Source: Methylotenera sp. (GTDB taxonomy: Bacteria; Pseudomonadota; Gammaproteobacteria; Burkholderiales; Methylophilaceae). From it: a stretch of DNA of 40,561 nucleotides. The DNA lies in the NCBI GenBank assembly GCA_013140755.1, contig JABFSF010000030.1, positions 1-40,561 of the forward strand, written 5' to 3'. Made by a program: the position numbers and the translations under genes. Below are positions 8,857-17,249 of this stretch, one piece after another (position 1 is the first letter of the stretch; each line of letters starts with the position of its first letter). The notes below the pieces were generated by a model, which ran no database searches, was not told where the DNA came from, and was given only the letters and a program-made list of their open reading frames with translations.

Positions 8857-9264
8857 TTACTTCTTTTTTGGTCTGCCCGTTTTAATCACTGGAACCGTGT
8901 TCATAGCTGCTTTGAGTGCAGCATCTGTCATCGCGCTTAATTGCATCAAACCTGCACGCAATAACTCACTTTTTTTCGCAGGTTGACCTAATTTAACCAA
9001 GCGATCTTTCAACACATAAAATTGCGCATATTCAGCTTTAGGAATGGTGAAACTATCACGCTCCATTTTGAGTTTAGGCGTTTTTTCTTTTGTTGGTTTT
9101 TCTACTTTTACTTTGGCTGTTTTTTGAACAACAGGTTTTGCTATAGCAGATTTAACAGGTACAACTGGCTTCGTTATCACTGGTTTAGCAGTTTTTTCTG
9201 CAACGGTTTCTTTAACTACAGGGGTTTTAAGTGCCGCAGCTTGAATAGGGTTGATTTTTGACAT
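8857..9264 (-). CDS. Lys/Pro/Val-rich basic protein with C-terminal AT-hook-like motif
   Basis: The 135-residue protein has three parts. Residues about 13-66 are a low-complexity tail of repeated TKPVV/KVEKPTK-like units resembling histone H1 tails. Residues about 67-122 form a folded helical part (DSFTIPKAEYAQFYVLKDRL and SELLRAGLMQLSAM) that looks like a ribbon-helix-helix-type DNA-binding unit. The end is KTGRPKKK, an AT-hook core (GRP flanked by basic residues). No cysteines or membrane segments occur. AAGGAA stands eight bases ahead of the ATG. It is convergent with the SixA-like gene (9 bp apart) and 79 bases beyond ppx in the ppx direction. A nucleoid or polyphosphate-binding role is an inference from composition and position only. 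Confidence 0.8.
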   Translation of the reverse strand: MSKINPIQAAALKTPVVKETVAEKTAKPVITKPVVPVKSAIAKPVVQKTAKVKVEKPTKEKTPKLKMERDSFTIPKAEYAQFYVLKDRLVKLGQPAKKSELLRAGLMQLSAMTDAALKAAMNTVPVIKTGRPKKK

Positions 9265-9343
9265 AATAAATTCCTTAATAAACGGTATAAACAGTTTATT
9301 CTGTTGGCTAACAAATGCAAATGAAACTTTTATGACAAAATTG

Positions 9344-10864
9344 CTAATACAAGATTATTCGCACCTGCCAATTGATTTTTTGCCACCCCATCATTTCTTC
9401 TTCTAACAAATAATAAGATTGCGGATATTTATTTGCCCAAGCACTAGGCAAGTGAAGCCTAATATGATGAGCCTGATACATCAGTTGCACGCCTCTTAAA
9501 TTGGGCTTTTTACGCGCGTGGCATAAAATCACCGCCAAGCGCAAGCACAGCAACTGCAGCACAAATAGATAGTCAGAAAAATCCGCCTCTAATTTTTTAA
9601 GTTTTGAGCGATGTCCTAAAATGAGCAAACTTAAACAATGCAATTCATTCTGTGAAAAACCCAGCGGCTCAGCATGTTCAAGAATATAAGCACCGTGCAA
9701 ATGCGCATCAACGGGTGAAATCATACCGCCAATTTCATGCAGTAACGCCGCCCAACGTAGTTTGCGCGTATGGGCTTGGCGTTCACCAGCGGCAAAGTTG
9801 ATGGTTTCGGTGGCTTTGTCAAAAAGCTTTTCCGCCACATCCGCCACTGCATGAGCTTGAGTTTCATCCACATTGAATTTTTTGGCCAAACGTTTTACCG
9901 ATGCGTTTCTTAAATCTAACATAACATCTTCACGCGCAATCATGTCGTAAAGTAGGCCGTGCCTCAACGCGCCTTTGGCTGCTTGCATGGTTTCAATTTT
10001 CAACACATCAAATACAGCAATCAACACTGACAACCCACCCGCAATTACGGGTTTACGGTCTTCTTTTAAGCCATTGAGGCGCAATCTATCAACCGAGCGC
10101 GTGCGCAGAAGCTCAGCCTTAAGCCATTGCAAACCTTCTTTTGTGACGGTGTTGGCTGGTCTGCCATATTGCGCTAAAACATCTGCAACTGCGCCTATCG
10201 TGCCTGATGCACCGTAAGCAATCTCCCAATGTTTGCGGTTGAAATGCGTGCCTAGTGTTTCAAAAATAGATTCAGCAGAAATTTCAGCACGTGAAAATGC
10301 CTTTTCAGTATATTCACCATTGGCAAAGTGTTTGAGCGACCAAGCCACTGAGCCTACATGTAACGAAGTGGTCTGCGTTGAAGTGAACCCTTGACCCAAA
10401 ATAAACTCCGTAGAGCGCCCACCAATATCAACCACCAATCTTTTTTCATCAGACTGCGGTAAAAAGCGACTTACCCCTTGATAAATCAACCGCGCCTCTT
10501 CCACACCAGAAATCACCTCAACCTCAAAGCCTAGTGCTTTTTTAGCGGCCTTAATAAATACATCTCGATTATTTGCCTCGCGCAGGGTTTGTGTGGCAAC
10601 AGCGCGTACGTTAGCAGTATCGAACCCTTGCAATCGTTCGCCAAAACGGGCTAAACAGCGAACTCCCCGCTCCATTGATTCAGGCGTAAGATTACGGTTT
10701 TCATCAAGGTCACCCCCTTGCCTGACCGCTTCTTTTAAATACTCTACGCGCTCAATGTGACCACTATCCAAACGCCCAATTTCAAGCCTAAAGCTATTTG
10801 ACCCCAAATCAATTGCGGCGAGCAAGGTGTTGTTTTCTGGGACTAAATCCATTGTATTATTCAT
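9344..10864 (-). CDS. ppx: Exopolyphosphatase, Ppx/GppA family
   Basis: Ppx removes terminal phosphates from polyphosphate; relatives also hydrolyse pppGpp. The 506-residue protein has the ASKHA-fold ATPase motifs LAAIDLGSNSFRLEIG (about 14-29) and VVDIGGRSTEFILGQ (about 143-157), the YGASGTIGA block, and a C-terminal HD-like domain (LRWAALLHEIGGMI, then HGAYILEHAE). Length and domain order match E. coli Ppx (513). GppA cannot be excluded, but location beside ppk1 favours Ppx. The ATG at 10864 is supported by AAGG five bases upstream. It is divergent from the ParA-like gene. Confidence 0.94.
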   Translation of the reverse strand: MNNTMDLVPENNTLLAAIDLGSNSFRLEIGRLDSGHIERVEYLKEAVRQGGDLDENRNLTPESMERGVRCLARFGERLQGFDTANVRAVATQTLREANNRDVFIKAAKKALGFEVEVISGVEEARLIYQGVSRFLPQSDEKRLVVDIGGRSTEFILGQGFTSTQTTSLHVGSVAWSLKHFANGEYTEKAFSRAEISAESIFETLGTHFNRKHWEIAYGASGTIGAVADVLAQYGRPANTVTKEGLQWLKAELLRTRSVDRLRLNGLKEDRKPVIAGGLSVLIAVFDVLKIETMQAAKGALRHGLLYDMIAREDVMLDLRNASVKRLAKKFNVDETQAHAVADVAEKLFDKATETINFAAGERQAHTRKLRWAALLHEIGGMISPVDAHLHGAYILEHAEPLGFSQNELHCLSLLILGHRSKLKKLEADFSDYLFVLQLLCLRLAVILCHARKKPNLRGVQLMYQAHHIRLHLPSAWANKYPQSYYLLEEEMMGWQKINWQVRIILY

Positions 10865-10966
10865 GTAGCCTTATCATCCGCAAAAACAGTAATATAGTTT
10901 TATAGTGCAATTATAATTTGAAAGTTTGATGACAATGATAAAAATAGGGAGATTATTTGTGTAAAA

Positions 10967-10984
10967 CTTTCATCAAAATGTCAC
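10967..10984 (+). promoter_or_regulatory. Pho-box-like site upstream of the ParA-like gene
   Basis: CTTTCATCAAAATGTCAC matches the PhoB consensus CTGTCATAWAWCTGTCAY at 15 of 18 positions with correct 7+4+7 spacing. It lies 130 bases before the ParA start and 103 bases before the ppx start on the opposite strand. A -10-like TATACT is at 11008-11013, 23 bases beyond the box, further than the usual ~10, so promoter geometry is uncertain. Confidence 0.45.
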
Positions 10985-11113
10985 ACATCCCAATAGCAAT
11001 GTTAATTTATACTGTAACCAAAGTTTGCGTATGTAAAGTTGAAGTGCGTCATGTACGCTTGCAAAGATTGAAAGCACTAAGTCAGCATCAACTATTTTGA
11101 GGGCTTTATCAAT

Positions 11114-11752
11114 ATGAAAAATATTTTGATTGCTAATCCTAAAGGCGGGAGCGGCAAAACAACATTAGCCACTAATCTTGCAAGCTACTTTGCAGGACAA
11201 GGTTACTCGGTAATCTTGTCTGATTTAGATCGCCAACAATCATCTGCGCAGTGGCTAAGACGTCGCCCAGAGGTTTTGCCTGATATTCACTTACATTCGC
11301 ACAAAGGTAAATCCGCGCATCTTGTAAAAGAGTGGTTGATTGTTGACTCTCCCGCTGGTCTGCGTGAGGATAAACTATCCGCCGCTGTGAAAGAGGCCGA
11401 TTGTGTGATTGTTCCTGTACAACCTTCAGCCTTTGATATTGGGGCTACACGTGCTTTTTTAGAAATGTTGACTCAAGAAAAAGCCGTTCGCAAAAATAAA
11501 ACCTTTGTCGCAATGGTAGGCATGCGTGTCAATGGTCGCACCCACGCGGCACAGAGCCTTTCTGACTTTATGGCTCAGGCAGATTTTCCTGTACTCACGT
11601 ATTTACGCAATGCCCAAGTTTACGTGACAGCGGCAGAGCAAGGTTTGGGCATATTTGATATGCGCCCATCACTAGTTGAGCAAGATTTACAGCAGTGGAT
11701 GCCATTATTGTCGTGGATTTTAGAAGCGACAGACGATGTATCAGCAACCTAA
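11114..11752 (+). CDS. ParA/MinD-family P-loop ATPase
   Basis: The 212-residue protein has the deviant Walker A KGGSGKTTLATNLA (residues 10-23) with the signature Lys of the ParA/MinD class, a switch I region with SDLDRQQSSAQWL, and the Walker B-like WLIVDSPAGL. No N-terminal HTH is present, so it is the short form that partitions cargo on the nucleoid. No parB or plasmid gene is adjacent, so it is probably an orphan ParA. Similar orphans place chemoreceptor arrays, carboxysomes or polyphosphate and PHB granules. Its cargo here is unknown; proximity to ppk1/ppx makes polyphosphate granules an idea worth testing. GAGGG is ten bases ahead of the ATG. Confidence 0.85.
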   Translation: MKNILIANPKGGSGKTTLATNLASYFAGQGYSVILSDLDRQQSSAQWLRRRPEVLPDIHLHSHKGKSAHLVKEWLIVDSPAGLREDKLSAAVKEADCVIVPVQPSAFDIGATRAFLEMLTQEKAVRKNKTFVAMVGMRVNGRTHAAQSLSDFMAQADFPVLTYLRNAQVYVTAAEQGLGIFDMRPSLVEQDLQQWMPLLSWILEATDDVSAT

Positions 11753-11781
11753 TCTAGTTTATTTTTTAGCAGCGATAGCGA

Positions 11782-12900
11782 TTAAATTGCACCCGTAATA
11801 ATTCCACCACCCAAGCACACATTACTTTCATACACCACGGCACTCTGCCCTGCGGTGATTGCCCATTGTTTTTGCCCAAACTTAATGGTCACTTCGTCAG
11901 TGTTAATTTGGTCAATCTCGCACGGGGCATCGGGCTGGCGATAGCGTGTTTTGGCAGCGTACACCCAATTAGTTTTTGGATCTTCGTTATCAATCCATGT
12001 CAGTTGCGCGGCCTTTAAGCCGTCACTCAGCAATAGTGGGTGCTCATGACCTTGCACTACAATGAGTTCGTTTTTAGCCATATCTTTAGCTGCCACAAAC
12101 CACGGTTCGCCGTTACTTTCACGGCTACCACCAATTTTTAAACCTTGACGTTGCCCAAGCGTGTAATACATCAAACCATCGTGCTTACCTACGGTTTTGC
12201 CTTCTGGGGTTTTGATATCCCCAGGCTCGCGCGGTAAATATTGACTTAAAAACGCTTGAAACGGGCGTTCGCCAATAAAGCAAATGCCAGTAGAGTCTTT
12301 TTTCTCTGCATTGATTAGCCCTGCTTCACGCGCGATTTCACGCACTTCACGTTTTAAATATTTACCGAGTGGAAATAGCGTTTTGCTCAGCTGCGCTTGA
12401 TTTAGGCGATATAAAAAATAGCTTTGGTCTTTGCTGCCGTCATCGGCTTTCATCAACTGAAATAGCCCTGGTTTTAGCGGGTTTTCACGCACTTGTGCAT
12501 AGTGCCCTGTGGCAATTAAATCTGCTCCCATGCCCATGGCGTGATCTAAAAATGCACGAAATTTAATTTCTGCATTACATAAAATATCGGGGTTAGGTGT
12601 GCGCCCCGCTTGGTATTCACTTAAAAAGTTGGCAAATACGCGGTCTTTGTATTCTTTGCTAAAATTCACCGCTTCAATGTCAATGCCGATTTTATCTGCC
12701 ACCGATACCGCATCAATTAAGTCTTGCTTACTAGAACAGTATTCATCGGTGTCGTCATCTTCCCAATTTTTCATGAAAAGCCCTGTGACCTCATAACCTT
12801 GCTGCTTTAACAGCAAAGCGGTGACGGATGAATCCACGCCACCTGAAAGACCAACAACAATTTTCTTTTTTTGTACTTGATTTAAATTCATGGTCATCAT
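11782..12900 (-). CDS. mnmA: tRNA-specific 2-thiouridylase
   Basis: MnmA uses sulfur relayed from IscS to thiolate U34 of tRNA-Lys, -Glu and -Gln, in the cytoplasm. The 372-residue protein has the PP-loop [12 protein letters not shown] (about 15-26), the first catalytic Cys in [13 protein letters not shown] (about 107), the second in [13 protein letters not shown] (about 206), the ATGHYAQ block and the C-terminal barrel ending in CLGGGII. Length is normal. Its start directly abuts the stop of the Nudix gene, the same nudJ-mnmA arrangement known from E. coli. The three Met codons near the start leave the exact N-terminus open. Confidence 0.96.
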   Translation of the reverse strand: MMTMNLNQVQKKKIVVGLSGGVDSSVTALLLKQQGYEVTGLFMKNWEDDDTDEYCSSKQDLIDAVSVADKIGIDIEAVNFSKEYKDRVFANFLSEYQAGRTPNPDILCNAEIKFRAFLDHAMGMGADLIATGHYAQVRENPLKPGLFQLMKADDGSKDQSYFLYRLNQAQLSKTLFPLGKYLKREVREIAREAGLINAEKKDSTGICFIGERPFQAFLSQYLPREPGDIKTPEGKTVGKHDGLMYYTLGQRQGLKIGGSRESNGEPWFVAAKDMAKNELIVVQGHEHPLLLSDGLKAAQLTWIDNEDPKTNWVYAAKTRYRQPDAPCEIDQINTDEVTIKFGQKQWAITAGQSAVVYESNVCLGGGIITGAI

Positions 12901-13368
12901 TTATAAGTGAGTAAGCACTGACAGCGGAAACTGCCTGCCGCTTAGATAGTCTTCAAAACAAGTTAATACTTGCGGACTACGCATCAAATGTGCTTGGGCG
13001 CGAATTTCTTCTATACTCATCCACACCGCGCGAATAATACCATCGTCAAGCGACCTATTGGGTTGATGATTGTGCACGCTTCCAATAAATGCAAAGCGCA
13101 AATAAGTGGTGTCATTATGCTCATGTTTCCAGTGATAAATACCCAGCAATGCGGTGGGGCTAAATGCGTAGGCAGACTCTTCTAAGGTTTCGCGCACTAC
13201 TGCTTGCAATAGCGTTTCCTTATCTTCTAAATGTCCCGCAGGCTGGTTAAAACGGTTACCACGGTCTGTCGTTTCTTCTACCAATAAAAATTTGCCGTTT
13301 TGTTCAACAATGGCGGCAACAGTGGTGTGAGGTAGCCATTGGGTAGATTGTTGAAAGTCGTTCGCCAT
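12901..13368 (-). CDS. nudJ: Nudix hydrolase, NudJ-like
   Basis: The 155-residue protein carries a complete Nudix box GHLEDKETLLQAVVRETLEE (G-x5-E-x7-RE-x2-EE, about residues 45-64), which coordinates Mg for pyrophosphate hydrolysis. E. coli NudJ hydrolyses nucleoside tri- and diphosphates and hydroxymethylpyrimidine pyrophosphate (thiamin pathway). The gene is immediately followed by mnmA, as in E. coli, which supports the NudJ assignment; substrate cannot be read from sequence. Confidence 0.85.
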   Translation of the reverse strand: MANDFQQSTQWLPHTTVAAIVEQNGKFLLVEETTDRGNRFNQPAGHLEDKETLLQAVVRETLEESAYAFSPTALLGIYHWKHEHNDTTYLRFAFIGSVHNHQPNRSLDDGIIRAVWMSIEEIRAQAHLMRSPQVLTCFEDYLSGRQFPLSVLTHL

Positions 13369-13458
13369 AATATGTATTCTCTAATATGTATATAAGTTTA
13401 ACCTAGATTCATCGCAAACGGATTAGCACAGAATCAAAAGCAATGTTAAAGTTTTGGT

Positions 13459-14052
13459 ATGAATCAACAAGATGAATACAAAATAAAAATTTACCTCGCA
13501 TCACGTAGCCCACGCCGCGTTGAACTTCTCAAGCAAATTGGCGTGGATTGCATTACCATGCCTGCCGATATTGATGAATCGCAACACCCCAATGAACCAC
13601 CAATAACTTATGTGCTACGCATGGCGCGGCAAAAAGCCGAAGTTTGTTTACAGCAATTAGGCAATGCTTCAACACCCATTCTGGCAGCAGACACCACCGT
13701 GGTACATCATCAAGTGTTAGGAAAACCTGTAGATAATGAAGATGCGCGGCGCATGTTACTTGCATTGTCTGGCAGTACGCATGAAGTACATACGGCGGTT
13801 GCCTTGGCGTTTAATGGCGTGATTGAAGTGGCATTGTCAACCACACGTGTTGAAATGATGCCACTTAACCTCGCACAAATTGAGGCTTACGTTGACAGTG
13901 GCGAGCCCTTTGATAAGGCAGGCGGCTATGGCATACAGGGCTTGGCAGGCGCATGGATTAAGCACATTGAAGGCAGTTATACTGGGGTAATGGGTTTGCC
14001 AATTTTTGAGACGGCAAGCTTACTTAGAAAGCATCAATTGTTTACTTTATAA
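13459..14052 (+). CDS. maf: Maf family nucleotide pyrophosphatase (YhdE-like)
   Basis: Maf proteins hydrolyse non-canonical or excess nucleoside triphosphates to monophosphates and may delay septation when overproduced. The 197-residue protein has the N-terminal LASRSPRRVELLKQIG substrate loop, the catalytic ADTTVV motif and the YGIQGLAGAWIKHIEGSYTGVMGLP block. This pattern and the rng neighbour match the YhdE (dTTP/UTP) subgroup rather than YceF. It ends 19 bases before the rng start, the conserved maf-rng order. Confidence 0.94.
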   Translation: MNQQDEYKIKIYLASRSPRRVELLKQIGVDCITMPADIDESQHPNEPPITYVLRMARQKAEVCLQQLGNASTPILAADTTVVHHQVLGKPVDNEDARRMLLALSGSTHEVHTAVALAFNGVIEVALSTTRVEMMPLNLAQIEAYVDSGEPFDKAGGYGIQGLAGAWIKHIEGSYTGVMGLPIFETASLLRKHQLFTL

Positions 14053-14071
14053 AAAATATAAGAGCATACCC

Positions 14072-15523
14072 GTGAGAGAAGAACTTTTAATTAACGTCAC
14101 CCCGCAAGAAACACGGATTGCCACCATGGAAAATGGTGTGCTACAGGAGCTACAGATTGAGCGTAGCTCTTCATTAGGGTTGGTAGGCAACGTATATCGG
14201 GGTATCGTATGTAGAGTGTTACCTGGAATGCAATCAGCTTTTGTTGAAATGGGGTTGCAACGTGCCGCTTTTTTACACGCAGGAGATATTTTAGAGTGTA
14301 GCGACGCTGAAAACCCACGCTCAATCCAAGAGGTATTGCACGAAGGTCAATCTGTGATGGTACAAGTCATTAAAGACCCGATTGGTACAAAAGGAGCAAG
14401 GCTCACCACACACATTAGTGTTGCAGGGCGTTTTTTAGTCTATTTGCCGCAACAAGCACATATCGGTGTTTCGCAGCGCATTGAAGATGAGGCCGAGCGC
14501 GAGGCACTCAAAACAAAGCTGATTCGCCTGCTCCCTGATAACGGCATCGGTGGTTACATTATTCGCACCATGTCTGAAACCGCAACAGATGCTGAACTGC
14601 TGGCTGATATTGATTATTTAAGCAAAACTTGGGCACATATTCGTGAAAAAAGCACCACTGTGCCTGAGCGTACGCTCATTTTTCAAGACCTCAATTTACC
14701 CATGCGCGTTTTGCGCGATGTTGTGTGTGCAGAAACCGAAATCGTACGCGTTGATTCAAGTGAAACGTACCAAAAATTAGTGGACTTTGCACATTTATAT
14801 GCCATCGCAGCAACAAGTAAATTAGTGCATTACCAAGGTGAACGCCCTCTTTTTGATTTATATAACATTGAACAAGAAATAGAAAAAGCCATGTCACGCA
14901 AGGTGGAGCTTAAATCTGGCGGCTACCTGATTTTTGACCAAACAGAAGCTTTAACGACTGTAGATGTGAACACTGGTAGCTTTGTCAGCGGCAAAAATTT
15001 ATCTGATACGATTTTTAAAACCAATTTAGAAGCCGCACAAGCAATCGCACGTCAACTCAAATTACGCAATTTGGGCGGCATTATCATTATTGATTTTATT
15101 GATATGGATGAAGACTCGCAACGCGATGCCGTACTTGATGAGCTTAATAAAGCTGTGGCAAATGACCGCGCACGCATCAGTGTGAATGGGTTTAGTGCGC
15201 TTGGTTTAGTAGAAATGACGCGTAAGCGTACGCGTGAAAGCTTAGCACACACACTGTGTGAGCCCTGCCCCACCTGCCAAGGGCGTGGTGAAATTAAAAC
15301 GGCTCAAACTATGTGTTATGAAATTTTACGCGAGTTATTACGGGAAGCACGCCAGTTTAGCGCGCGCGAGCTACGCGTACTAGCTGCGCCTAAAGTCATT
15401 GAAATGTTGCAAGATGAAGAATCACAAAGTCTAGCCAATCTATCTGACTTTATAGGTAAGCCAATCTCCTTACAAGTTGAAGCTGGCTACAACCAAGAGT
15501 CATTTGATATTATTTTAATGTAA
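14072..15523 (+). CDS. rng: Ribonuclease G
   Basis: RNase G is a 5'-end-sensitive endonuclease that matures the 5' end of 16S rRNA and degrades some mRNAs. The preferred start is GTG at 14072, giving VREELLINVTPQETRIA, which aligns with the E. coli N-terminus; the upstream ATG at 14006 would lie inside maf. The 483-residue protein has the S1 domain (about 35-125), the catalytic Asp region TVDVNTGSFVSG and IIIDFIDMD, and the zinc-link CEPCPTCQGRGE. No C-terminal scaffold domain is present, separating it from RNase E. Confidence 0.95.
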   Translation: MREELLINVTPQETRIATMENGVLQELQIERSSSLGLVGNVYRGIVCRVLPGMQSAFVEMGLQRAAFLHAGDILECSDAENPRSIQEVLHEGQSVMVQVIKDPIGTKGARLTTHISVAGRFLVYLPQQAHIGVSQRIEDEAEREALKTKLIRLLPDNGIGGYIIRTMSETATDAELLADIDYLSKTWAHIREKSTTVPERTLIFQDLNLPMRVLRDVVCAETEIVRVDSSETYQKLVDFAHLYAIAATSKLVHYQGERPLFDLYNIEQEIEKAMSRKVELKSGGYLIFDQTEALTTVDVNTGSFVSGKNLSDTIFKTNLEAAQAIARQLKLRNLGGIIIIDFIDMDEDSQRDAVLDELNKAVANDRARISVNGFSALGLVEMTRKRTRESLAHTLCEPCPTCQGRGEIKTAQTMCYEILRELLREARQFSARELRVLAAPKVIEMLQDEESQSLANLSDFIGKPISLQVEAGYNQESFDIILM

Positions 15524-15528
15524 TGAAA

Positions 15529-15588
15529 CCTTGGCAAAATACTAAGGAGATGCTGAGTTGATTAGTATTTTCAAGGCATGTTGATGCC
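15529..15588. repeat. Two hairpins after rng
   Basis: AAAATACTAA (15536-15545) pairs perfectly with TTAGTATTTT (15562-15571), and the stem can extend with CCTTG/CAAGG around a 2-base bulge. It is followed by GGCAT-GTTG-ATGCC (15575-15588). There is no proper T-run, so this may be an mRNA 3' stabilising or attenuating structure rather than a standard terminator. Confidence 0.55.
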
Positions 15589-15669
15589 TACTTAAGCATT
15601 CTGGGTCATGCCGACCTTATGGTAAACTTGTACTTATAAAAGCACTTTAACTCAAACAAAGAGAATTTC

Positions 15670-16764
15670 ATGTCTGGCAATACACTTGGTAAGCTTTTTA
15701 CTTTTACATCGTTTGGCGAATCACATGGCGCAGCCATTGGTGGTGTAGTAGATGGCTGCCCACCAGGTTTAGCACTATGTGCTGAAGATTTACAAATAGA
15801 TTTAGACCGCCGAAAACCTGGCACTTCACGCCATGTTACCCAACGTAGCGAGGCTGATTCAGTTGAAATTTTATCGGGTGTGTTTGAAGGTAAAACTACA
15901 GGCGCACCCATTGGTTTACTCATTCGCAACACCGACCAGCGTAGCCAAGACTACAGCAAAATCATGGATACTTTTCGCCCTGGTCATGCAGATTACACTT
16001 ACACACAAAAATATGGCGTACGCGATTATCGCGGCGGTGGCAGAAGCAGTGCCCGTGAAACTGCCGTGCGTGTAGCAGCAGGTGCTATTGCAAAAAAATG
16101 GCTTAATCAAAAATACGGCGTACAAATACGCGGCTACTTAAGCCAACTGGGTGAAATGGAAATTCCATTTGTCAGTTGGGATGCGTTAAATGACCCAGAA
16201 AACAAATTATTTACGCCCAATTTAGAGCTTCTGCCTCAGCTTGAAGCCTATTTAGATCGCATCCGTAGTGAACGTGATTCGGTTGGCGCAAAAATAACCG
16301 TGTTGGCAGAAAGTGTACCAGTGGGCTTAGGCGAACCGATTTTTGACCGCTTAGATGCAGAAATTGCCTACGCAATGATGAGCATTAACGCCGTAAAAGG
16401 TGTAGAAATTGGCGATGGCTTTGCCAGCGTAGCACAGCGTGGTAGTGTGCATTCAGATGAAATGACTCCCCAAGGCTTTGTGAGTAACCACGCAGGTGGA
16501 ATTTTAGGTGGCATTTCTACGGGGCAAAGCATTAGCGTCAATGTGGCATTCAAGCCTACTTCTAGCATTCCACAAGAGCGCCGCTCTATTGATAAAAACG
16601 GCCAAGCAGTCATGATGCAAACAACAGGCCGGCACGACCCATGCGTGGGCATACGCGCAACGCCCATTGTAGAAGCCATGTTGGCCATGGTATTGATGGA
16701 TCATGCCTTGCGCCACCGCGCACAAAATGCCGATGTGAGTTGCAACACACCTAAACTCGCTTAA
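15670..16764 (+). CDS. aroC: Chorismate synthase
   Basis: AroC converts 5-enolpyruvylshikimate 3-phosphate to chorismate using reduced FMN, the last common step of aromatic amino acid synthesis, in the cytoplasm. The 364-residue protein has the family signatures [18 protein letters not shown] (about 15-32), [31 protein letters not shown] (about residues 100-130; FMN site) and [14 protein letters not shown] near the C-terminus. Length matches E. coli AroC (361). A 146-bp gap with hairpins separates it from rng, so it may have its own promoter. Confidence 0.97.
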   Translation: MSGNTLGKLFTFTSFGESHGAAIGGVVDGCPPGLALCAEDLQIDLDRRKPGTSRHVTQRSEADSVEILSGVFEGKTTGAPIGLLIRNTDQRSQDYSKIMDTFRPGHADYTYTQKYGVRDYRGGGRSSARETAVRVAAGAIAKKWLNQKYGVQIRGYLSQLGEMEIPFVSWDALNDPENKLFTPNLELLPQLEAYLDRIRSERDSVGAKITVLAESVPVGLGEPIFDRLDAEIAYAMMSINAVKGVEIGDGFASVAQRGSVHSDEMTPQGFVSNHAGGILGGISTGQSISVNVAFKPTSSIPQERRSIDKNGQAVMMQTTGRHDPCVGIRATPIVEAMLAMVLMDHALRHRAQNADVSCNTPKLA

Positions 16765-16890
16765 TCCTAAAAACGGTTTTTCATCCACGAAATAAATCAA
16801 AAACATAAATCAATCATGACATTCACCTATTGGTTCCGATTTTTAACTCGCGTAGATCTTTGAATTTTTTCGTGTTTTTAGTGTGTTGCG

Positions 16891-17201
16891 TGGACAAACT
16901 TTTTTATAGAGTTATAAGATTTCAGTGCGTTTGCAGTAAAAAAACAGGGGGGAGTCCCAATTTGCTACAAAAGTGCGCCCCTTAAGGTAACCTCTCTGCC
17001 TTAGGCATTTACTTTATCAATCGCGCCCCTACATACGACTTTTCAAGTGCTTTAGCACTTATTGCACAAATCTTGTTGCTTTAGCGGCTTAGATTGGTGG
17101 TCATGCCCCTTGCGGGTTGAAAATCGGAGTGCCCGTGGTACAGGCGACTTTCTGAGACCTCACCAAAAAACAAAAAACCTCGCTTTTGGCGAGGTTTTTT
17201 T
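16891..17201 (+). ncRNA. Candidate small RNA between aroC and the RTX gene
   Basis: The 485-bp gap after aroC has no credible protein gene. On the plus strand there is a promoter-like pair TGGACA (16891-16896), 16 bp, TATAAG (16913-16918), and about 255 bases later a strong terminator. Between them are local hairpins such as AAGTGC-TTTA-GCACTT (17045-17060) and GC-rich paired segments near 17105-17150. An RNA of roughly 275 nt would result. I could not match it to 6S, RNase P, tmRNA, SRP RNA or a known riboswitch. It could also be nothing more than the RTX gene's 3' region. Confidence 0.3.
17172..17201. terminator. Strong bidirectional intrinsic terminator
   Basis: AAAAAACCTCGC, a 5-base loop, then GCGAGGTTTTTTT. 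The T-runs on both strands allow it to end the RTX transcript coming from the right and any plus-strand transcript from the left. Confidence 0.9.
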
Positions 17202-17249
17202 GGTCAAACTTAATCACACCAAGCTTTTAGCTCAGCGTGAGTATTAAAC

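Noticed and set aside
14006-14071. Upstream ATG start for rng
   Set aside because: It lies inside maf and adds 22 residues that do not fit the family; the GTG at 14072 matches the known N-terminus.
17115-17170. TPP-riboswitch-like words (GGAGTGCC and CTGAGA) after aroC
   Set aside because: The second conserved half of the TPP aptamer is missing and there is no downstream thiamin gene on that strand.
17062-17247. Plus-strand ORF of 61 codons after aroC
   Set aside because: It reads straight through the strong terminator hairpin at 17172-17201 and shows no recognisable protein character.
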